Positions 39,220 through 48,080 are shown, counted from the first letter of the stretch. The stretch: 64,000 nt of DNA from Bacteroides sp. 519 (GCF_010500955.1 NZ_QVMJ01000010.1:25783-89782); one strand, 5' to 3'. Numbers and translations are program-made. The notes: generated by a model not told the origin, from the sequence alone.

Positions 39220-39249
39220 CAAAAATAGGAAATAATCTCCAAATACAAA
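39220..39249 (-). promoter_or_regulatory. Promoter of nadE
   Basis: -7 TATTTTTG at 39227-39220 and TTTG at 39249-39246, 18 nt apart. A second possible -7, TATATTTG, lies at 39253-39246. Confidence 0.65.
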
Positions 39250-39365
39250 TATAGTTTACTTTAAAACAACACATATAGTATAACCCTGAAGTTTTGCATA
39301 TCTATAAGTTCATACTTCGATAATTATTGCACACCTAAATACTGTTGATAAATATTTATTTTTTA

Positions 39366-39396
39366 TTTGATTAGATTGACATAATTATTATCTTTG
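39366..39396 (+). promoter_or_regulatory. Promoter of fur-nitroreductase
   Basis: -33 TTTG at 39366-39369 and -7 TATCTTTG at 39389-39396, 19 nt apart. It overlaps the start of the longest frame (39399), so the ATG at 39441 is used. Binding by the regulator itself is possible. Confidence 0.75.
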
Positions 39397-39440
39397 CAGT
39401 GAAACGACTATTTCGGGGTTTATACAAAAAAATTAAAGCT

Positions 39441-39860
39441 ATGAACGCATTTGACCGACTATTAGAATTTAAAATTAAGCCATCTGTTCAAAGAATGGCT
39501 ATTATGGACTATCTTTTAAAGAACTGTAATCATCCTACTGTGGAAGATATTTACAAGGCTTTATCACCTTTCATTCCGACGTTGTCTAAAACTACTGTTT
39601 ACAATACGTTGAAACTATTTGCAGAACAAGGAGCCGTAACGATCCTTACTATTGACGATAAAAATGCATGTTTTGATATAAAAATGACTCCGCATGCTCA
39701 TTTCCTCTGTAAAAAATGCGGCAGCATATCCGATCTTCCACACGAAATGTCTTCAAAAGACATGAATACACTAAAGGAAATGGGGCATAACGTTACAGAA
39801 ATACATTATTATTATAAAGGTATATGCAAAAAATGTCTTAAAACATCACAAAATGATTAA
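39441..39860 (+). CDS. Fur-family transcriptional repressor (Fur/PerR type)
   Basis: 139 residues. Winged-helix DNA-binding domain (about 1-80; KIKPSVQRMAIMDYLL and TLSKTTVYNTLKLF) and a C-terminal dimerisation/metal domain with two CxxC zinc sites (CKKCGSISD near residue 90 and CKKCLKT at the end) and the regulatory HAHFLC. It could sense Fe or peroxide (PerR); PerR is favoured in Bacteroidales by the short, structural-zinc form, but sequence alone does not settle this. The next gene starts 2 nt after its stop. Confidence 0.9.
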   Translation: MNAFDRLLEFKIKPSVQRMAIMDYLLKNCNHPTVEDIYKALSPFIPTLSKTTVYNTLKLFAEQGAVTILTIDDKNACFDIKMTPHAHFLCKKCGSISDLPHEMSSKDMNTLKEMGHNVTEIHYYYKGICKKCLKTSQND

Positions 39861-39862
39861 AT

Positions 39863-40504
39863 ATGAAGAAAAATCAATTACTTCTACTGCTTTTTATGAT
39901 CTCTTTTACATCTTGTGCCGCATCGACCGAGAAGGTTATTAAATTACCTTCGCCCAACATGAATCGTCCTTCAACGGTTATGAATTCTCTGTCTGAAAGA
40001 AAATCCACACGAGAATACTCGGATAAAGAATTAACTTTGGCAGATTTAGGAGATATGCTTTGGGCAGCAAACGGAATTAATCGCCCCAAAGAAGGAAATA
40101 GAACAGCACCTTCTGCTATGAACAAACAGGATGTTGATGTATATGTAATTATGGCTAAAGGGGCATATTTATACGACGCTGCAAATCATTCTTTAAATCT
40201 TATAATAGAAGGCGATCATCGGGCTTTGGTTGCCGGTAAACAAGATTTTGTATTACAAGCACCTGTGTCGCTGGTATTAGTCAGTGATTTCTCTCGTTTA
40301 GGAGAACCCGAAAACGAGCGAGTAAAAGCCATGGGCGCTGTCGATGTTGGCATTGTTTCGCAAAATATCTCTATTTTCTGTGCAGCAGCTAAGCTTGCCA
40401 CTGTACCAAGAGCTTCGATGGAACATGCTACACTAAAAACAACATTAGGATTAACCGATGCACAATCGCCTATAATTAATCATCCGGTAGGATATTTTAA
40501 ATAA
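39863..40504 (+). CDS. Nitroreductase-family (SagB/ThcOx-like) lipoprotein
   Basis: 213 residues with a lipoprotein signal (MKKNQLLLLLFMISFTSC, Cys18). The mature part is an FMN-dependent nitroreductase fold: SERKSTREYSDKELT near the start, FMN-phosphate contacts in NRTAPSAMNKQDV, and VDVGIVSQNISIFCAAAKL near 150-170. Enzymes of this subgroup reduce or oxidise small organic substrates; an extracytoplasmic lipoprotein form is common in Bacteroidota but uncharacterised. Its tight coupling to a Fur-type repressor suggests an oxidative- or metal-stress role. Confidence 0.8.
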   Translation: MKKNQLLLLLFMISFTSCAASTEKVIKLPSPNMNRPSTVMNSLSERKSTREYSDKELTLADLGDMLWAANGINRPKEGNRTAPSAMNKQDVDVYVIMAKGAYLYDAANHSLNLIIEGDHRALVAGKQDFVLQAPVSLVLVSDFSRLGEPENERVKAMGAVDVGIVSQNISIFCAAAKLATVPRASMEHATLKTTLGLTDAQSPIINHPVGYFK

Positions 40505-40660
40505 CTCCTAAATTACATGTTTTGTTTTATTACATCAACCAAAACATTTCCTTGTACAACGAACACGAAGATAATATCTTCTTTAAGAGAAACATTAAAA
40601 ATTCCTTTTTGTTCATTAAAATAGTAATAGATAAAATGTAGCATTTACATTGAAAAAAAC

Positions 40661-40668
40661 TATCTTTG
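40661..40668 (+). promoter_or_regulatory. -7 box of the glycosyltransferase gene
   Basis: TATCTTTG. It overlaps the first codon of the longest frame (40666), so translation from the ATG at 40723 is preferred. The gap 40505-40660 shows no other feature. Confidence 0.6.
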
Positions 40669-40722
40669 GATGAAAAATTTTTCTATGAAGCCTCATATTG
40701 CGTATTTAATAACCATAAACCT

Positions 40723-41835
40723 ATGAAATTTTTATTTGTAGTACAAGGAGAAGGAAGAGAACATTGTAGCCAGGCACTGGCTTTAGAAGAAATATTACTG
40801 CGTAACGGACATGATGTGGTAGAGATACTTGTTGGAAAAAGTTCATATAAACCGTTACCCGGCTTTTTTAACCGTGATGTGCAATCGCCTGTTAAATGGT
40901 TTTTAAGCCCTAACATACTTCCTGCACCGGGTAAATCCTGGTGGTATATGTCTAAAAAAATGTTTCTCAGTGTACTTGATATTCCGGAATATGTGCGAAG
41001 TATGCGTTATATATATCAACGCATTGTAAATTCAGAAGCGGATATGGTTCTGAATTTCTACGAACCTCTTTCGGGACTTCTATATGGATTTATGCCCCAA
41101 AGCATTCCTTCTGTATGTATTGGACACGAATATTTATATTTGAATCGTGAACTGGCTTTAGATATAAATTCACCTTATAAACTATCATTCTTACGCTTCC
41201 TTACCAGTGTTACTTGCATGGGGTCCAGTAAATGTTTGGGATTATCGGTTGAAGAAGTTCCCGACGACTGGGGAAACCGAATAGCTGTAGTTCCTCCGTT
41301 GCTTCGGCAAGAAATTATGTCTCTACAACCCGAAAAGGCCGAAAAGGGTGACTTTGTACATGGGTATTTAGGAAGAAATAATCAAATTCGTCCATTAATG
41401 GAGTTTCATACTCGTCATCCTGAAATACCGATGCATTTGTTTAGAAAGAAAAGAGATGCTATCCAAACATGCGAAATTGATAAAAGCCTTTTCCTGCATC
41501 AGTTCGACGAAATAAACTATCTGAATTATTTAGCCGAATGCAAAATCAGCGTTAACACTGGTAGTTATGAGTCTATCTGCGAAACGATGTATCTGGGTAA
41601 ACCTTTCATTATTATGCCGGGAAATATAATTCAGAAATGTAATGCTTTCCTAGCTGCTTGCGCCGGTGGCGGAACGATAGCTGTTGGCAACACACACGAA
41701 CCGCTTCTTTATTTAAAGAATTCGGAAGTGCAACACCAGAATTTTGTGAAGTGGGTAAATAAGAGTGAACAGATTATTCTACAAGAACTAGAAGAGGTTA
41801 GATCGCCCAAAAAAGCATTTAGTTTCAATCGCTAA
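40723..41835 (+). CDS. GT-B glycosyltransferase-like protein (MurG/GT28-like)
   Basis: 370 residues. The N-terminus KFLFVVQGEGREHCSQALAL matches the glycine-rich start of MurG/DUF1205-type GT-B enzymes. The C-terminal half holds a donor-site-like SVNTGSYESICETMYLGKPFIIMPG around residues 280-310, where MurG-like enzymes have the GG-xxE-xxxxGxP pattern. No signal peptide, so cytoplasmic or membrane-associated. Acceptor and donor are unknown; LPS or glycolipid synthesis is the usual guess. It stands alone between the nitroreductase and the convergent uracil permease. Confidence 0.75.
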   Translation: MKFLFVVQGEGREHCSQALALEEILLRNGHDVVEILVGKSSYKPLPGFFNRDVQSPVKWFLSPNILPAPGKSWWYMSKKMFLSVLDIPEYVRSMRYIYQRIVNSEADMVLNFYEPLSGLLYGFMPQSIPSVCIGHEYLYLNRELALDINSPYKLSFLRFLTSVTCMGSSKCLGLSVEEVPDDWGNRIAVVPPLLRQEIMSLQPEKAEKGDFVHGYLGRNNQIRPLMEFHTRHPEIPMHLFRKKRDAIQTCEIDKSLFLHQFDEINYLNYLAECKISVNTGSYESICETMYLGKPFIIMPGNIIQKCNAFLAACAGGGTIAVGNTHEPLLYLKNSEVQHQNFVKWVNKSEQIILQELEEVRSPKKAFSFNR

Positions 41836-41845
41836 CTTTATTCAA

Positions 41846-41860
41846 GAATGGAAGGAGTTA
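41846..41860. repeat. Dispersed repeat, partial third copy
   Basis: GAATGGAAGGAGTTA is identical to the first half of the repeat at 23070 and 33111, again within 20 nt of a stop codon. A second GGAGTTA follows at 41864. Confidence 0.6.
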
Positions 41861-41891
41861 ATTGGAGTTAAAGCAATAATACAGATCAATA

Positions 41892-41936
41892 GAGGGAGAA
41901 TGTGTCAAAACTCCAATCGGTTTTTGACACACCCTC
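41892..41936. terminator. Bidirectional terminator between glycosyltransferase and uracil permease genes
   Basis: GAGGG (41892-41896) and TGTGTCAAAA (41901-41910) pair with TTTTGACACA (41922-41931) and CCCTC (41932-41936). It belongs to the GGGTGTnTcAAAA hairpin group seen twice elsewhere in the window. Confidence 0.75.
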
Positions 41937-41947
41937 ATGGCATAACA

Positions 41948-43147
41948 CTAGCCCTTTTCGATCTCTTTTGTTTGTGGCAGAACAAGGTTTAGTAAAACGC
42001 CTGTTAATGCGGCCAATCCAATACCGGATAACGAAAAGTTTCCCCATGTAAACACAGCTCCACCAATACCTACAGTAAGAGTAATAGACACAATAATTAT
42101 ATTCCGGGTATCATTTAGGTCTGTACGATTATGAATCATATTAGATATACCTGCACTGGCAATTGTTCCAAAAAGTAAAAGCATAATTCCTCCCAATACA
42201 GAACCCGGTATAGATTTTAAAAGCGCACTTACTTTACCTATTACAGAAAAAAGAATCGCTGTTACGGCAGCTATGCGAATAACCTGTGGATTGGTAACCT
42301 TAGTTAGAGCCATTGCCCCTGTTACTTCTGAATAGGTTGTTACCGGAGGTCCTCCAACAAACGAAGCAAAAAGACAGGCTAACCCATCTCCTAAAAATGT
42401 ACGGTGAAATCCCGGGTTCTTCACAAAATCTTTTCCGGCAACTGTATTCACAACATATACATCACCAATATGCTCTATAACAGGAGCAATGGCAACTGGT
42501 ATCATAAACAGAATTGGCTCCCACGAAAATGTTGGAAACACAAACTGCGGAAATCCAAACCATGCTGCTTCACGTACGCCTGAAAAATCAACATCAAAAA
42601 AGATAAGGGCTACAACATAACCAACAATTATTCCACAGAAAATAGGAATCAGTTTCAATAAACCCTTTGCATATATCGAAACCACAATAGCAGTAAGAAG
42701 AGCCACCAAGGCCAACACCCAGTTCTCTTTTGCCATATTTACACCAGTACCCGACAAGGATAAACCGATTAAAATAATAACCGGACCAATAACTACTGGT
42801 GGAAACAACCGCTGAATAAAACCAACTCCTCTCCATTTTACAATAGCGCTCATTATAAAATAAACAAGTGCTACCCCTATCAGCCCACCAATAGTACCTG
42901 GCATGCCATACAGTTCGGTTGCTTTAACCATGGGAGCGATGAATGCAAAACTACTTCCAAGATATATGGGAACAATACCTTTGGTTACTAAATGAAAAAT
43001 TAGTGTACCGATACCGGCTACAAATAAAGCTGTGGCCGGGTCTAATCCGACTAACAGAGGCACAAGAACTGTTGCTCCAAAAGCAACAAAAAGAAACTGC
43101 ACTCCTACAATTCCTTTGCGAAGAGGTGAAAGATTGTTAGTATCCAT
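41948..43147 (-). CDS. uraA: Uracil/xanthine permease (NCS2 family)
   Basis: A proton-coupled nucleobase importer of the inner membrane. 399 residues with the 14-segment NCS2 plan; near residue 240 the conserved IEHIGDVYVVNTVAG (UraA substrate-binding Glu in xxxxxExxGD) and GDGLACLFASFVGGPPVTTY follow each other as in UraA. The short soluble ends and these motifs favour uracil over xanthine or urate. A single gene with its own -7 box. Confidence 0.9.
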   Translation of the reverse strand: MDTNNLSPLRKGIVGVQFLFVAFGATVLVPLLVGLDPATALFVAGIGTLIFHLVTKGIVPIYLGSSFAFIAPMVKATELYGMPGTIGGLIGVALVYFIMSAIVKWRGVGFIQRLFPPVVIGPVIILIGLSLSGTGVNMAKENWVLALVALLTAIVVSIYAKGLLKLIPIFCGIIVGYVVALIFFDVDFSGVREAAWFGFPQFVFPTFSWEPILFMIPVAIAPVIEHIGDVYVVNTVAGKDFVKNPGFHRTFLGDGLACLFASFVGGPPVTTYSEVTGAMALTKVTNPQVIRIAAVTAILFSVIGKVSALLKSIPGSVLGGIMLLLFGTIASAGISNMIHNRTDLNDTRNIIIVSITLTVGIGGAVFTWGNFSLSGIGLAALTGVLLNLVLPQTKEIEKG

Positions 43148-43170
43148 TATATTCTTTTTGATTCTGTTAG

Positions 43171-43178
43171 CAAAAGTA
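43171..43178 (-). promoter_or_regulatory. -7 box of the uracil permease gene
   Basis: TACTTTTG on the minus strand, 24 nt upstream of the start; no clear -33 element. Confidence 0.5.
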
Positions 43179-43304
43179 ATTCTTTCATATCATTCTTCCC
43201 TTATTTATCTGTAAAAAGTGAACAAAAGACTCCTTATTTTTTGTTATTTATGTAACTTCGCGAAATCTATGTAAATCTTTCTATTAATATAACTTTTATT
43301 GCTC

Positions 43305-44759
43305 ATGTATTTCTCTCCTGAAAATATTTTGTTAGTTGGCTCTGTACTGTTGTTTGTTAGTATAGTTGTTAGTAAAACTGGCTATCGGTTTGGGGTTCCT
43401 ACCCTGCTACTCTTCCTTTTTGTAGGAATGTTTTTTGGCAGTGACGGATTGGGATTACAATTCAGTAGTGCCAAAGAAGCTCAATTTATTGGTATGGTAT
43501 CACTTAGTGTAATTCTGTTTTCTGGTGGTATGGACACTAAGTACTCCGAAATTAAACCGGTTTTAGCACCTGGTATTGTATTGTCTACTTTGGGTGTATT
43601 GCTAACAGCTGTGTTTACCGGATTCTTTATCTGGTTTATAACCGGAATGAGTTTTACCAACATCCAATTACCTCTTTTAACTTCACTGTTGTTGGCTTCT
43701 ACAATGTCGTCAACCGATTCGGCTTCTGTTTTTGCTATACTGCGTTCGCAAAAAATGAACCTGAAACACAATCTTCGTCCAATGCTTGAATTAGAGAGTG
43801 GTAGTAACGACCCAATGGCGTATATGCTAACTATTGTTTTAATTCAGGTAATACAATCGGGAGGCATGCAACTTGGTGGCATTTTGGGATCCTTTGTTGT
43901 TCAGTTTGTTGTGGGTGCCGGTGCAGGTTATATATTGGGTAAGTTAGCAGTATTTATGCTAAACAAGCTTAACATAGATAATCAATCGCTCTACCCTATT
44001 CTATTATTAGCATTTGTATTCTTTACCTTCTCTCTCACCGATCGTATACATGGAAATGGCTATCTGGCTGTTTATATTGCCGGCATCATGGTTGGGAATA
44101 ACAAAATAACTCACCGCAAAGAGATATCAACTTTTATGGATGGGTTAAGTTGGTTGTGCCAGATTGTTATGTTCCTTTCATTGGGATTATTAGTTAATCC
44201 GCACGAGCTGCTTAGTATTGCTTTGGTTGCTTCCTTAATAGGAGTCTTTATGATTATAGTAGGACGCCCCCTCAGTGTTTTTCTATGCTTGTTACCATTC
44301 CGGAAAATCAATACACGTTCAAAGATATTTGTTTCCTGGGTAGGATTGAGAGGTGCTGTACCCATTATATTTGCTACTTATCCTGTAGTAAGTAACATAC
44401 CTGGTGCCAATATTATTTTTAATATTGTTTTCTTTATAACCATCCTCTCACTTGTTATACAAGGCACCACTATTCCGTTTTTTGCACGTAAACTTAACCT
44501 GTCTACCCCTTTGGAAAAAACAGGAAACGATTTTGGAGTAGAATTACCCGAAGAAATTAATAGTGATTTAAAAGACGTAACAGTAACACTCGAAATGCTT
44601 GAAAAAGCCGATACACTAAAAGATATGAATCTGCCTAAAGGAACACTTGTTATGTTAGTTAAACGTGGAAATGAGTTCTTAATACCCAATGGTTCGCTTA
44701 AGCTTTGTGAAGGCGATAAACTTTTATTTATCTCCGAAGGTCAACAAAAAAGCAGTTAA
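43305..44759 (+). CDS. Potassium/proton antiporter (NhaP2/CvrA, CPA1 family)
   Basis: 484 residues. About 12 membrane helices (residues 5-390) with the ion-binding ND in ESGSNDPMAY near residue 166 and SSTDSASVF near 138. A soluble RCK-C/TrkA-C domain ends the protein (about 400-484, EINSDLKDVTVTLEM to LLFISEG), which is typical of the K+/H+ antiporters and absent from simple Na+/H+ exchangers. The start is the ATG at 43305; a TTG two codons earlier opens the frame. Function: extrusion of K+ (or Na+) against protons. Confidence 0.9.
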   Translation: MYFSPENILLVGSVLLFVSIVVSKTGYRFGVPTLLLFLFVGMFFGSDGLGLQFSSAKEAQFIGMVSLSVILFSGGMDTKYSEIKPVLAPGIVLSTLGVLLTAVFTGFFIWFITGMSFTNIQLPLLTSLLLASTMSSTDSASVFAILRSQKMNLKHNLRPMLELESGSNDPMAYMLTIVLIQVIQSGGMQLGGILGSFVVQFVVGAGAGYILGKLAVFMLNKLNIDNQSLYPILLLAFVFFTFSLTDRIHGNGYLAVYIAGIMVGNNKITHRKEISTFMDGLSWLCQIVMFLSLGLLVNPHELLSIALVASLIGVFMIIVGRPLSVFLCLLPFRKINTRSKIFVSWVGLRGAVPIIFATYPVVSNIPGANIIFNIVFFITILSLVIQGTTIPFFARKLNLSTPLEKTGNDFGVELPEEINSDLKDVTVTLEMLEKADTLKDMNLPKGTLVMLVKRGNEFLIPNGSLKLCEGDKLLFISEGQQKSS

Positions 44760-44784
44760 TAACTATATTGATTTCTAACAACTT

Positions 44785-44848
44785 AGAGTTTCGCACGCCT
44801 CCGTTTTATGTTATTTAACAATAAAACTGCGCACGAAACTCTTTTTTG
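44785..44848 (+). terminator. Terminator of the antiporter gene
   Basis: AGAGTTTCG (44785-44793) pairs with CGAAACTCT (44834-44842), with inner pairing GTTTTAT/ATAAAAC, followed by TTTTTTG. Confidence 0.7.
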
Positions 44849-44862
44849 TTAACATAGAATGT

Positions 44863-44870
44863 TATTTTTG
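44863..44870 (+). promoter_or_regulatory. -7 box of the second acyl-CoA synthetase gene
   Basis: TATTTTTG, 34 nt before the ATG at 44904 and just after the antiporter terminator. Confidence 0.6.
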
Positions 44871-44903
44871 CGCAGATTTATTAAAAATGTGCAAAACAAC
44901 ACG

Positions 44904-46568
44904 ATGGAGAAAGAACAAGAGTTCATTGGATATATTGAGCAAAGTATAATCCAAAATTGGAATCTGAACGCTCTGACTGACTATAACGGTGTTACTCTTC
45001 AATATAAAGATGTAGCTCGTAAGATAGCCAAATTTCATATTGCCATGGAAATGGCTGGTATTAAACCAGGTGATAAAATAGCTGTATGCGGGAGGAATAG
45101 TGCTCACTGGGGTGTAGCTTACCTTGCCATAGTGACTTATGGAGCAGTTGTTGTTCCAATACTTCATGAATTTAAAGCTGATAACATTCACAACATTGTT
45201 AATCACTCCGAAACTCAATTACTCTTTGTTGGTGATCAGATATGGGAAAACCTAAATGAAGAAGCAATGCCTTTTTTGAAAGGAATTATTTCGTTAGCCG
45301 ATTTCTCCCTGCTTGTATCACGGTCGGAAGAATTAAGTTATGGACATGGGCATCGAAACGAAATCTTTGGTAAACGCTATCCCAGTAGATTCAGTGAGGA
45401 ACATGTTTCCTATAAACAAAACACTCCGGATGATCTGGCTCTTATTAATTACACATCGGGTACTACAGGGTTTTCTAAAGGTGTTATGCTAAACTACCGT
45501 TGTTTATTATCGAATGTATTGTACTGCCAGGAAATGACACCACTAAAACCGGGCGACAGAACCATTGCAATACTTCCTATGGGGCATGTATTTGGTATGA
45601 CGTATGATTTTCTTTATGGAATCTTCTCGGGAGTGCATATTCATTTCCTTACTCGTATCCCCTCTCCTAAAGTTATTGCACAAGCATGTGCTGATATAAA
45701 ACCCAATCTTATTTGTTGTGTTCCACTTGTTGTTGAAAAAATAATTAAAAAAGATATTCTTCCCAAGTTAGATAGCACAATAGGCAAACTGCTTTTAAGA
45801 GTTCCTATTATTAACGACCGCTTAAAGGCAACAGCCCGGCAGGCCGCCATTGATATATTTGGAGGCGAATTCGACGAAATTATTGTAGGAGGGGCTCCTC
45901 TAAACAAAGAAGTTGAAGCTTTTCTTATGAAAATCGGATTTCCTATTACCGTAGGATATGGAATGACCGAGTGTGGCCCACTAATTAGTTCCGAACGTTG
46001 GGAAGATCATAAATTATATTCATGCGGCACTCCTGCCTCACGAATGACTGTTAAGATAGACTCTGACGATCCGGAAAACATTCCGGGAGAAATTCTTTGT
46101 AAAGGGGATAATCTGATGATCGGATATTATAAAAACCCTGAAGCTACTGCCCAAGCCATCGACGAAGATGGATGGTTGCATACTGGCGACCTTGCTACAA
46201 TGGATGCTGCCGGACATATTACTATTCGCGGACGCCAGAAAAGCGTATTGATGGGTGCTAGCGGACAGAACATTTATCCGGAAGAGATTGAAAGTAAGCT
46301 TAATAATATGCCTTTCGTTTCCGAATCGTTGGTAGTGATGCAGAATGATAAAATCGTAGCTCTTATATATCCTGACTTTGACGAAGCTTTTGCACAGGGG
46401 CTTCAACAAACTGATATTGATAAAGTTATGGAAACCAACAGGGCTGAACTTAACCAGATGCTACCTAAATACTGTCAGATAGCCAAAGTGAAAATACATT
46501 TCGAGGAATTCGAAAAAACAGCAAAGAAGAGTATTAAAAGGTTTATGTATCAGGAAGTAAAAGAATAG
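44904..46568 (+). CDS. AMP-dependent acyl-CoA synthetase/ligase (second copy)
   Basis: 554 residues of the ANL superfamily. Motifs: NYTSGTTGFSKGVMLNY near residue 195, GYGMTECGPL near 352, WLHTGDLATMDAAGHITIRGR near 425 and a C-terminal KTAKKSIKR that supplies the catalytic lysine. Shorter than the long-chain ligase at 16 kb and only distantly similar to it, so the substrate may differ (medium-chain, aryl or carrier-protein-linked acids). A start at 44904 (MEKEQEFIGY) is used since the -7 box overlaps the longer frame. Confidence 0.9.
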   Translation: MEKEQEFIGYIEQSIIQNWNLNALTDYNGVTLQYKDVARKIAKFHIAMEMAGIKPGDKIAVCGRNSAHWGVAYLAIVTYGAVVVPILHEFKADNIHNIVNHSETQLLFVGDQIWENLNEEAMPFLKGIISLADFSLLVSRSEELSYGHGHRNEIFGKRYPSRFSEEHVSYKQNTPDDLALINYTSGTTGFSKGVMLNYRCLLSNVLYCQEMTPLKPGDRTIAILPMGHVFGMTYDFLYGIFSGVHIHFLTRIPSPKVIAQACADIKPNLICCVPLVVEKIIKKDILPKLDSTIGKLLLRVPIINDRLKATARQAAIDIFGGEFDEIIVGGAPLNKEVEAFLMKIGFPITVGYGMTECGPLISSERWEDHKLYSCGTPASRMTVKIDSDDPENIPGEILCKGDNLMIGYYKNPEATAQAIDEDGWLHTGDLATMDAAGHITIRGRQKSVLMGASGQNIYPEEIESKLNNMPFVSESLVVMQNDKIVALIYPDFDEAFAQGLQQTDIDKVMETNRAELNQMLPKYCQIAKVKIHFEEFEKTAKKSIKRFMYQEVKE

Positions 46569-46643
46569 AATTGCTATTATAGAGTTAGAGAATATATGCA
46601 AATCTTAATCTATGTTATAAAACACATTGTTTTAATCAAAGAA

Positions 46644-46674
46644 TTTGCTAATGTACAGAATGTACGTATCTTTG
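46644..46674 (+). promoter_or_regulatory. Promoter of the small ABC transporter operon
   Basis: -33 TTTG at 46644-46647 and -7 TATCTTTG at 46667-46674, exactly 19 nt apart. The start point near 46681 leaves an 88-nt leader. Confidence 0.8.
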
Positions 46675-46717
46675 CAATGTGTTTTTCATAGTATTAGATT
46701 TAAGGTTAACAAAGGTT

Positions 46718-46742
46718 GGGGTCAGGCGTGATCCCTTTTTTT
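46718..46742 (+). terminator. Terminator-like hairpin inside the ABC leader (possible attenuator)
   Basis: GGGGTCA (46718-46724), loop GGCG, TGATCCC (46729-46735), then seven T. It lies between the promoter and the first start codon (46769), the position of an attenuator. Confidence 0.65.
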
Positions 46743-46768
46743 ATGCCCATACTTCAAACTATAAGCTT

Positions 46769-47101
46769 ATGATATTTGTAAAAAGGCTAAAACTATATGC
46801 TATTTTTTACCGCAGCACATTAAAGATAAATCTCCCTATCTCTGTTCTGGCGGGATTTATCATAACCACAGGCAGACCGAGTTTTGGAATATTATCTTTT
46901 TTAACTGACACGCTTATCATGCACTGCACCATTGCCATGATTATTGATCTTTTATACAAAGAACTAAGCAGAAAAGAAGAATATTATTTTTATTATAATG
47001 CTGGGATTTCTAAATGGCACATTATTTTATCGGCCTTTTTTATTTCTGTTATTCCTTTTATTCTATTTCAACTAATTGTTAGCTTATGCAACATTCATTA
47101 G
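46769..47101 (+). CDS. Small membrane protein, putative ABC permease subunit
   Basis: 110 residues with two or three hydrophobic segments (about 21-40, 45-62 and 86-107) and a charged middle (KELSRKEEYYFYYNAG). The YYNAGISKWHI stretch recalls the coupling-helix region of ABC-2-type permeases, but I do not recognise the family. It overlaps the ATPase gene by 16 nt, which supports a functional pair. The longer frame opens with GTG at 46679, before the expected transcription start, and is rejected. A complete transporter would need at least a dimer of this protein. Confidence 0.6.
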   Translation: MIFVKRLKLYAIFYRSTLKINLPISVLAGFIITTGRPSFGILSFLTDTLIMHCTIAMIIDLLYKELSRKEEYYFYYNAGISKWHIILSAFFISVIPFILFQLIVSLCNIH

Positions 47102-47757
47102 AACTGGATAGCGTTTTAAAAACATTTGGTAGTTTTCAATTACTTACAGATGTTTATCTTCGTATTAACACCAACGATGTTATTGGTTTATTTGGCCGCA
47201 ACGGTACCGGAAAAACGGTTTTACTGAATATTTTATTCGGAACAATGAAAGCGGATAGAAAATTCATCCGTTTAAACGAAGCAAAAGTACTGGATAAAAC
47301 CTTTAAAAAAGAAAGTTTAATTTCTTATCTTCCTCAACACCATTTCTTACCCAAACACCTGAATATTGAGAAAATAACATCTGTATTTCTTTCAAAAGAA
47401 AAGAAAGAGGCTTTCTTTCATAATGATGATATAGCAAATATCAATCGTAAACGGCAGTTTATAGAATTATCGAGCGGAGAAAGAAAATACCTGGAAATAA
47501 AACTACTGTTATTCAAAGAATCTAAATTTCTTTTATTAGATGAGCCATTTAATTTCCTCTCACCTCTTATTATCAAACAAGTTACCGAACTAATAAAAGA
47601 ACATGCTGCTAATAAAGGTATTATTATTGCCGATCATAATTACAAGCATGTTTTAAATGTAGCAAACCGAATAATGATAATAAAAGAAGGGGTACTTAAA
47701 GAATTGACTGATAAACAGGGATTGGTAGAACAAGGTTATTTGAAAGAATATATTTGA
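47086..47757 (+). CDS. ABC transporter ATP-binding protein
   Basis: 223 residues. Walker A is GRNGTGKT near residue 38, the signature is LSSGERK near 128 (degenerate relative to LSGGQ), Walker B is FLLLDEPF near 148, and a switch His is in IIADHN. A Q-loop glutamine is present in YLPQHH. It overlaps the small membrane protein gene, so it is the energising subunit of a minimal ABC system of unknown cargo. It ends 31 nt from the convergent tRNA cluster. Confidence 0.88.
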   Translation: MQHSLELDSVLKTFGSFQLLTDVYLRINTNDVIGLFGRNGTGKTVLLNILFGTMKADRKFIRLNEAKVLDKTFKKESLISYLPQHHFLPKHLNIEKITSVFLSKEKKEAFFHNDDIANINRKRQFIELSSGERKYLEIKLLLFKESKFLLLDEPFNFLSPLIIKQVTELIKEHAANKGIIIADHNYKHVLNVANRIMIIKEGVLKELTDKQGLVEQGYLKEYI

Positions 47758-47787
47758 AAAGTTTTCTGGATTGTCTTTTTGAGTTCG

Positions 47788-47860
47788 AGCGAAAGACGGG
47801 ATTCGAACCCGCGACCCTAACCTTGGCAAGGTTATGCTCTACCAACTGAGCTACTTTCGC
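47788..47860 (-). tRNA. tRNA-Gly (GCC), copy 1
   Basis: 73 nt. Acceptor GCGAAAG/CTTTCGC, discriminator U, T-loop GGTTCGAACC, anticodon loop TTGCCAA with anticodon GCC. CCA is not encoded. Confidence 0.95.
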
Positions 47861-47869
47861 AAATACAAG

Positions 47870-47953
47870 TGAAGGAAATGAGACTCGAACTCACACGACC
47901 GACCGGTCACTACCCTCTCAAAGTAGCGCGTCTACCAATTCCGCCATTCCTCC
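47870..47953 (-). tRNA. tRNA-Leu (GAG), copy 1, A at position 37
   Basis: 84 nt with the long variable arm of class II tRNAs. Acceptor GGAGGAA/TTCCTTC, discriminator A, anticodon loop TTGAGAG. The base after the anticodon is A, whereas tRNA-Leu(GAG) normally has G37, the substrate of TrmD. Compare copy 2 at 48163-48246. Confidence 0.9.
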
Positions 47954-47983
47954 ATTTTTTTAAAGAGCGCTTTGTTTTAATTG

Positions 47984-48064
47984 TGCCCAGAACAAGACTC
48001 GAACTTGCACGTCTCTCAACACTCGCACCTGAAACGAGCGCGTCTACCATTCCGCCACCTGGGC
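47984..48064 (-). tRNA. tRNA-Leu (CAG)
   Basis: 81 nt. Acceptor GCCCAGG/TCTGGGC, discriminator A, anticodon loop TTCAGGT with anticodon CAG. It lies between the two Gly-Leu(GAG) pairs. Confidence 0.93.
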
Positions 48065-48080
48065 GTTATAAAACAAATTG

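Noticed and set aside
46679..46768. Longer start (GTG at 46679) for the small ABC membrane protein
   Set aside because: The -7 box at 46667-46674 places transcription start at or after this codon, and the extra 30 residues would be encoded across the leader hairpin.
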